Assembly (NCBI GenBank): GCA_965225715.1
Contig: CBDDBK010000003.1
Coordinates: forward strand, 442,682 to 506,681
DNA length: 64,000 bases
Direction of reading: 5' to 3'
From: CBDDBK01 sp965225715
Lineage (GTDB): Bacteria; Bacteroidota; Bacteroidia; Cytophagales; Flammeovirgaceae
In this document: in pieces, positions 56,345 to 61,871 of the stretch
Layout of the letters: the number at the start of each line of letters is the position of its first letter
Position numbering within the stretch: the first letter of the stretch is position 1
Program-made: the position numbers and the translations under genes
The notes under the pieces: generated by a model
The model's database searches: none
The model's input: the letters and a program-made list of their open reading frames with translations, nothing else
Told to the model about the DNA's origin: nothing

Positions 56345-56752
56345 TTAATAATCTGTTAGTTTAATAGTAGGGTACTTATATTTTTTGAGAATATCCTGCT
56401 CTAATTGATAAAAATCACTTGGAGCTGGTCTACCTTGCTCTGGACCAATATCGTAAATTTTATATCCTTGTTTAATTTTAGTTCTTAACCATCGGCTATT
56501 TCTAGCTTTAGCCATATTTAATTCTGGTGGAGTCATCGTTCTATTAGGAAAATTTTTACTCCAAGCTTGATACCACTTTGCATTGATGCCTTGAGATCGA
56601 AGAGTCTGAGCAGCTGTTTGCACCCGTTTCATTCCTTCGCCTATAACTATTGCTTTTTGACTACCCTTATATATTTGACTGGCAAATTTAACTCCTCGAA
56701 CTAATGGGAAAGGTCCGATACTGGTTACCGCATCCATCAGCGGACTCACCAC
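56345..56752 (-). CDS. Orphan Rhs toxin module 5 (VIGEGM type)
   Basis: 135 codons from a GTG. Joint AVTSIGPFPLVRGVKFASQIYKG, then the tail AIVIGEGMKRVQTAAQTLRSQ..WYQAWSKNF..MTPPELNMAKARNSRW..IYDIGPEQGRP..DFYQLEQDILKKY. Similar VIGEGM..N..R..DIG tails occur in other Rhs proteins. No catalytic residues are assigned. The linker upstream of the GTG carries the 5-bp duplication also seen in module 2, so the frame to the core is broken. Confidence 0.68.
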   Translation of the reverse strand: MVSPLMDAVTSIGPFPLVRGVKFASQIYKGSQKAIVIGEGMKRVQTAAQTLRSQGINAKWYQAWSKNFPNRTMTPPELNMAKARNSRWLRTKIKQGYKIYDIGPEQGRPAPSDFYQLEQDILKKYKYPTIKLTDY

Positions 56753-56829
56753 CCCATTATACCACTGCTGGTTACTGTCATTTAAATTAAACGACTGTAA
56801 AAAGAAAAAGCCTCATTAATTTTGAAAAT

Positions 56830-57219
56830 TTAAGCATCAACTATTTGTAATAGTGGAATATCTGCCATGTAAGAATGTTTTTCAAAATAAATAAAAGTAG
56901 CCCATCTCTGTGTAAGACTTAAATTCTTGTACCCTTCGTTTTTCAAAAGGTTTAGTAAAAATATATCTACGGGTAATTTTCTCTTAGCAGCACACTGGAC
57001 AATTTTATTTTCATTTCCATATTGATCAAGTATAGAAAAATAATACTTAGCTCTATCATTTTGATAGATAATAAACTCTCCGTATGAAAAATCTCCTAGT
57101 AAATAATCTTTTGTCTTAAATACTCCTCTTATACCAATATATAGAGCAGGCATTATCCGTACCTTTACATATATTTTTTCAAATTGAAAACTAGGTTCTT
57201 TAATAAACAATTTTTCCAT
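56830..57219 (-). CDS. Putative immunity protein of module 4 (MEKLF type)
   Basis: 129 residues from MEKLFIKEPSFQF (the longer frame to 57300 is not preferred). It is identical to the protein at 60161-60550, whose neighbouring toxin has a different N-terminal half. It overlaps the toxin gene by 20 bp. Confidence 0.75.
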   Translation of the reverse strand: MEKLFIKEPSFQFEKIYVKVRIMPALYIGIRGVFKTKDYLLGDFSYGEFIIYQNDRAKYYFSILDQYGNENKIVQCAAKRKLPVDIFLLNLLKNEGYKNLSLTQRWATFIYFEKHSYMADIPLLQIVDA

Positions 57220-58294
57220 TTTGTAGCTTTGTAAAATTTTTGAATAAAACAGCATTTTGCCCGTTAGAATATCGTAATGAATTAAACAGGATACCATCAT
57301 AACCTCTTAATTTTGTATAATGCCTCAATAGTTTTGGTGTATATTTTGCACCTAAATTACTCGCGTTTAAAAGTTTTGCCCCTACAAGATCATATTGAAG
57401 AGTTTGAATTCTTCTAAAATTATGATGATGTAATTCTGCTATAGTAGTGATTGGTTTATTACCTAGATAAAAACCTCTTCCAAACCTTGATTTAGGGCTT
57501 ACAACGCTTATATCTATCTTGTTTAAAATATAATCAGCATGCTTTGCTGCCCTTGTAGAATGATAAAACACACCATTGACTGTCGAAGAGGTTAATCCTC
57601 TACCTAACCAATTTCCCAATCTTGCTACTCCGCCAATGGGAACAACAGCAGTCACCGCATCCATCAGCGGACTCACTACTCCATTATACCACTGCTGGTT
57701 ACTATCATTTAAACGATTGTAAAAAGCAAAAGCCTCATTAGACTGAACGGCTTTTTGGGCAGTACCCCGAACTTGAACGTCAAAAGTTGAAAAAGACAGC
57801 CCCGGCACCTGCCAGATTCCTGTTTCTTGATTCTTATTGGTGCTACCTCCACTTAAAAAACTGATTCGGATAATACGAAGGTTAGCCCCTTCACCTTTAA
57901 ATGTAAAATGAGTTTCTCCGTCTCCGGCCAACGAATACAAGTAACCAACAAGTTCATCTACAGTATCAAAAACCTCACCGCCTCGCTGATTCTTCTTTCC
58001 TGTAGCACCGGAATCTGGTTCTTTTCTCCCACTTGCATCATCAAAATCATTCACATTCAAACCCAGCGGGTCATTGAGACTAATCGGATTATTCAACCCA
58101 AAGTGCATCGGGGAAAAAGAAACATAGTCTTCTGATAGTAGGTCTATACCAAAAAAGCGTCCCAAGGCATTGTCCAAAGGGCGAAAAGCGGTCATGTCCC
58201 AGTTTAAGCCATGAGCTTCCTCCCGCTCTGTACCGGCGTTGAAAAGAAAACCGTAATCTAAAAGAGGTTTCTTTTCCAAGCCCTTCATACTCAT
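57200..58294 (-). CDS. Orphan Rhs module 4 with an FYHST-type toxin
   Basis: 364 codons from an ATG; the frame continues upstream to about 58376 (NIYFDNFSIKHTKAIKV..HYYPFGM). Core, linker and AVVPIGGVARLGNWLG joint lead to GVFYHSTRAAKHADYILNK.., SRFGRGFYLGNKP.., YDGILFNSLRYSNGQNAVLF. The first half of the toxin differs from modules 1 and 2 while the second half is nearly shared. Same ADP-ribosyltransferase-like pattern as at 49652. Confidence 0.75.
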   Translation of the reverse strand: MSMKGLEKKPLLDYGFLFNAGTEREEAHGLNWDMTAFRPLDNALGRFFGIDLLSEDYVSFSPMHFGLNNPISLNDPLGLNVNDFDDASGRKEPDSGATGKKNQRGGEVFDTVDELVGYLYSLAGDGETHFTFKGEGANLRIIRISFLSGGSTNKNQETGIWQVPGLSFSTFDVQVRGTAQKAVQSNEAFAFYNRLNDSNQQWYNGVVSPLMDAVTAVVPIGGVARLGNWLGRGLTSSTVNGVFYHSTRAAKHADYILNKIDISVVSPKSRFGRGFYLGNKPITTIAELHHHNFRRIQTLQYDLVGAKLLNASNLGAKYTPKLLRHYTKLRGYDGILFNSLRYSNGQNAVLFKNFTKLQNGKIVY

Positions 58295-58389
58295 TCCAAA
58301 AGGGTAGTAGTGGCTTTCTTGGATAACCTTGATAGCCTTCGTGTGCTTAATGCTGAAATTATCGAAATAGATATTTTAGTTTGAAGCGT

Positions 58390-58728
58390 TTATATTTTCC
58401 ATTTGATTATTCCATCCTTTTTAGAACATATACCTACAGAACCTTGACCATAATCAAAAGCTAAATTAAATTCAAGGGTTTTATTTTTGATAAAATCCTT
58501 TAAATCTCTAGATATTTGAATAAATTCATAAAACTTCTCTTCTATTCCTTCTAGCTCTTTTAAAGCAGATGCTTTAGAAATATTTCCTATTGTACGTTTT
58601 GTAGACCACCCTACAACATAAAAAATATTGCCCTTTTCAATTCCTAATTTTAAATTTTCAATTTTAAATGATTGCCCTTTTTTAAGAAAAATTAATGCTA
58701 TCTCTAGGCGATGTTTTAGGTTTTTCAT
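58390..58728 (-). CDS. Intact immunity protein of module 3
   Basis: A 112-residue protein (MKNLKHRLEIALIFLKKG..) of an unknown family, overlapping the toxin by one base (TAATG). It is the intact counterpart of the frameshifted copy at 46618-46955. Expected partner: the HYD1-like toxin at 58728. Confidence 0.75.
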   Translation of the reverse strand: MKNLKHRLEIALIFLKKGQSFKIENLKLGIEKGNIFYVVGWSTKRTIGNISKASALKELEGIEEKFYEFIQISRDLKDFIKNKTLEFNLAFDYGQGSVGICSKKDGIIKWKI

Positions 58729-59159
58729 TATTTTATAATTTTAATGCGGTTAGCAGATATATTTTGATTAAATAGAAATTCCATACCACCGCCAGGTCCC
58801 ATTCCTGATAAATTGCCTTGGACTCTTCTAATAATTGATGGTTTGAGTCCTTGAACTCTAATTTGTAACAATGATGTGGGGAAAGGTTTTTGTCCTGATA
58901 AAGCTAATTCGATATGTGCTTGCAGTGGACTTAAATTGCTTCTATTTGTCAAATATAAGAATCCATCTTGACTATATTTAGTTTGTAATCCAAAATTGGC
59001 AATATTTTGAGCTGATTTTAGATCTGTGTAGTGATACAAATATTTAGGTAATTTTCTTGAAAAAAGTTTATTACCTAACAAACCTAACCAATTTCCCAAT
59101 CTTGCCACTCCGCCGATGGGTACAACCGATGATATCGCATCCATCAACGGACTCACCAC
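58728..59159 (-). CDS. Orphan Rhs toxin module 3, HYD1-like ADP-ribosyltransferase
   Basis: 143 codons from a GTG, identical in protein to 46955-47386 (YLYHYTDLKSAQNIANFGL..). The linker upstream reaches about 59215 (NEAS..FYSRLNNSNQQ) and joins the end of the immunity gene at 59231. Here its immunity gene is intact. Confidence 0.77.
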   Translation of the reverse strand: MVSPLMDAISSVVPIGGVARLGNWLGLLGNKLFSRKLPKYLYHYTDLKSAQNIANFGLQTKYSQDGFLYLTNRSNLSPLQAHIELALSGQKPFPTSLLQIRVQGLKPSIIRRVQGNLSGMGPGGGMEFLFNQNISANRIKIIK

Positions 59160-59230
59160 CCCATTATACCACTGCTGGTTGCTGTTATTTAAACGGCTAT
59201 AAAAAGCAGAAGCCTCATTAATCTTGAAAT

Positions 59231-59623
59231 TTAACCATCAACTATCTGTAGTAGTGGAATATCTGCTATATAAGATTTTTTATAATAGTGAATTAATATA
59301 GAATTTTTACATACAGAATTAATATTCTTATATCCTTTCTTTCTTAAAAGTTTTGCTAAAAAAGTTTCAAATTCTAAACTATTTTTTTTAGCATATTCAA
59401 TAAGTCTATCTGATTTAATGCTATCCTGGTTGAATGCTGAAAAATAATATGCGGGCATACTTTTTTGATATATAATCCATTCTCCATAAACTGAATCAGG
59501 AAAGCTGCAATAGTTTATTTTAAAGCATCCTTTAATTCCTAAATATAAAGAGGGAATTATTTTGAATCTTTTGACTATTCTTATTAACTCAAAATTCGGC
59601 ATGTTAGTAAGTAATTTTTCCAT
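59231..59623 (-). CDS. Putative immunity protein of module 2 (MEKLL type)
   Basis: 130 residues (MEKLLTNMPNFELIRIVKRF..) related to 49279 and, more weakly, to 56830/60161. It ends KKSYIADIPLLQIVDG like its relatives. It overlaps the toxin by 20 bp. Its neighbouring toxin is nearly identical to that of module 1, whose immunity protein is different. Confidence 0.73.
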   Translation of the reverse strand: MEKLLTNMPNFELIRIVKRFKIIPSLYLGIKGCFKINYCSFPDSVYGEWIIYQKSMPAYYFSAFNQDSIKSDRLIEYAKKNSLEFETFLAKLLRKKGYKNINSVCKNSILIHYYKKSYIADIPLLQIVDG

Positions 59624-60080
59624 TTTGCAACTTTGTAAAATTCTTAAATAAAACTATATTTTGACCATTAGAATACCGCAAAGAATTATACGAAATACCA
59701 TCATAACCTCTTAATTTTGTGTAGTGTCCTAATAACTTTGGTGTATATCTTGCGCCTAAATTGCTTGCGTTTAAAAGTTTTGCCCCTACAAGATTGTATT
59801 GAAGAGTTTGGACTCTTCTAAAACTATGATGATGCAACTCCGCTATAGTAGTAACCGGGTTATTACCCAAATAAAAACCTTTTCCAAATCGACTTCCTTT
59901 TTTAAAAAAGAAAGGATCTATTCCCTTTAGAATACTTTCTGCAGCATTTATTCTTGTGGTAGAATGATAAAATACACCATTAACTGTCGAAGAAGTTAAT
60001 CCTTTACCTAACCAATTTCCTAATCTTGCCACTCCCCCAATAGGGACAACAGCAGTTACCACATCCATCAACGGACTCAC
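59604..60080 (-). CDS. Orphan Rhs toxin module 2 (FYHST type)
   Basis: 158 codons from a GTG. The tail GVFYHSTTRINAAESILKGID..SRFGKGFYLGNNPVTTIAE.. is nearly identical to module 1 (60531). Differences include GGVARL against GGAARL and SNGQN against SIGQN. The linker upstream contains the 5-bp duplication (cgtttaatttaaatgac) that breaks the frame to the core. Confidence 0.72.
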   Translation of the reverse strand: MSPLMDVVTAVVPIGGVARLGNWLGKGLTSSTVNGVFYHSTTRINAAESILKGIDPFFFKKGSRFGKGFYLGNNPVTTIAELHHHSFRRVQTLQYNLVGAKLLNASNLGARYTPKLLGHYTKLRGYDGISYNSLRYSNGQNIVLFKNFTKLQNGKITY

Positions 60081-60160
60081 TACTCCATTATACCACTGCT
60101 GGTTACTGTCATTTAAATTAAACGACTGTAAAAAGAAAAAGCCTCATTAATTTTGAAAAT

Positions 60161-60550
60161 TTAAGCATCAACTATTTGTAATAGTGGAATATCTGCCATG
60201 TAAGAATGTTTTTCAAAATAAATAAAAGTAGCCCATCTCTGTGTAAGACTTAAATTCTTGTACCCTTCGTTTTTCAAAAGGTTTAGTAAAAATATATCTA
60301 CGGGTAATTTTCTCTTAGCAGCACACTGGACAATTTTATTTTCATTTCCATATTGATCAAGTATAGAAAAATAATACTTAGCTCTATCATTTTGATAGAT
60401 AATAAACTCTCCGTATGAAAAATCTCCTAGTAAATAATCTTTTGTCTTAAATACTCCTCTTATACCAATATATAGAGCAGGCATTATCCGTACCTTTACA
60501 TATATTTTTTCAAATTGAAAACTAGGTTCTTTAATAAACAATTTTTCCAT
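60161..60550 (-). CDS. Putative immunity protein of module 1 (MEKLF type)
   Basis: 129 residues, identical to 56830-57219. It overlaps the toxin by 20 bp. The same immunity gene is thus paired with two toxins that differ in their N-terminal half. Confidence 0.75.
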   Translation of the reverse strand: MEKLFIKEPSFQFEKIYVKVRIMPALYIGIRGVFKTKDYLLGDFSYGEFIIYQNDRAKYYFSILDQYGNENKIVQCAAKRKLPVDIFLLNLLKNEGYKNLSLTQRWATFIYFEKHSYMADIPLLQIVDA

Positions 60551-61007
60551 TTTGCAACTTTGTAAAATTCTTAAATAAAACTATATTTTGACCAATAGAA
60601 TACCGCAAAGAATTATACGAAATACCATCATAACCTCTTAATTTTGTGTAGTGTCCTAATAACTTTGGTGTATATCTTGCGCCTAAATTGCTTGCGTTTA
60701 AAAGTTTTGCCCCTACAAGATTGTATTGAAGAGTTTGGACTCTTCTAAAACTATGATGATGCAACTCCGCTATAGTAGTAACCGGGTTATTACCCAAATA
60801 AAAACCTTTTCCAAATCGACTTCCTTTTTTAAAAAAGAAAGGATCTATTCCCTTTAGAATACTTTCTGCAGCATTTATTCTTGTGGTAGAATGATAAAAT
60901 ACACCATTAACTGTCGAAGAAGTTAATCCTTTACCTAACCAATTTCCTAATCTTGCCGCTCCCCCAATAGGGACAACAGCCGTTACCGCATCCATCAGTG
61001 GACTCAC
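60531..61007 (-). CDS. Orphan Rhs toxin module 1 (FYHST type)
   Basis: 158 codons from a GTG; the frame extends upstream through TFYSHLNNSNQQ to about 61098 (RGTAQKAVQSNEAF), ended by a TGA. Toxin tail as in module 2. This is the first displaced module behind the main Rhs gene. Confidence 0.72.
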   Translation of the reverse strand: MSPLMDAVTAVVPIGGAARLGNWLGKGLTSSTVNGVFYHSTTRINAAESILKGIDPFFFKKGSRFGKGFYLGNNPVTTIAELHHHSFRRVQTLQYNLVGAKLLNASNLGARYTPKLLGHYTKLRGYDGISYNSLRYSIGQNIVLFKNFTKLQNGKIVY

Positions 61008-61101
61008 TACTCCATTATACCACTGCTGATTACTGTTATTTAAATGGCTGTAAAAAGTAAAAGCCTCGTTAGATTGAACCGCTTTTTGGGCAGTGCCTCA
61101 A

Positions 61102-61575
61102 TTAAATCCAAAAAATGTCTTGGATGAAATATCTACATTTCTTTATAAAACTCGAAAAGAAATTTTTCTTTAAAGAACTATTAGGGTTATTGTATGATAT
61201 ATAAATATATGTAGATCCCGACCTTGGATCGTTTACAATTCCATAAGTCCCCCAACTATATTTTCCTATACTTCCCATTTCTTTAGCTAAATTTCTTAAA
61301 ATAGTTAAATCATGAAAACTCCTATCTCCTTTTAATATTTTAGGATAAATAGTAAAACTATCTAGCTGATCTTTAAAAAAAACAAGACTATACAAGTTTT
61401 CAAATTTTTCTACATGCAACCAATACGTTTTCCAATTATTATTTGCTAAACTTAAATCAAAATAAATTAATAAATTCTGATTATCAAGTTGTTTTTCAAC
61501 TTCATTTAATGGAAGTAATGGTTTTAAAAGCAAATTTTCAAATTTAAAAGTACCGTCATTTGTATTTAATTTCAT
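61102..61575 (-). CDS. Second putative immunity gene behind the main Rhs gene
   Basis: A 157-residue protein (MKLNTNDGTFKFENLLLKP..) with a mixed alpha/beta appearance. No family is recognised. It lies 79 bp beyond the main immunity gene and directly before the core fragment of module 1. It may be left over from a toxin that was lost, or an extra immunity gene. Confidence 0.6.
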   Translation of the reverse strand: MKLNTNDGTFKFENLLLKPLLPLNEVEKQLDNQNLLIYFDLSLANNNWKTYWLHVEKFENLYSLVFFKDQLDSFTIYPKILKGDRSFHDLTILRNLAKEMGSIGKYSWGTYGIVNDPRSGSTYIYISYNNPNSSLKKNFFSSFIKKCRYFIQDIFWI

Positions 61576-61654
61576 TGTCCTAATCGTATAGTTCTAATTT
61601 CTTCAATTTTTTTATATTCTTTAAACTATTGATTATTAGGTATTCATAATTCTA

Positions 61655-61849
61655 TCAGTCACCTACAGAACTTACGGGTAATTTCAAGTACTTGAGTATT
61701 GGAATAATAGATTCATCTTTTAAGTCTATTTTTTTTAGTATTAATACAACTTTTTTTACATCTTTTATTCTAACTGCATTGTCAAATTCATCCATCAATC
61801 CGCTTGAAAATAATCTTTCATTGACAGTCATACCTTGATAATTATTCAT
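61655..61849 (-). CDS. Immunity protein of the main Rhs toxin (TriTu-like)
   Basis: A 64-residue helical protein (MTVNERLFSSGLMDEFDNAV.., ..VVLILKKIDLKDES). The NERLF..GLMDEFD..D pattern resembles the small immunity proteins that follow TreTu-type ADP-ribosyltransferase toxins, as I recall them. It starts 22 bp after the stop of the main toxin gene. Confidence 0.68.
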   Translation of the reverse strand: MNNYQGMTVNERLFSSGLMDEFDNAVRIKDVKKVVLILKKIDLKDESIIPILKYLKLPVSSVGD

Positions 61850-61871
61850 AAGTTATTAAGTGTTTGCTAAA

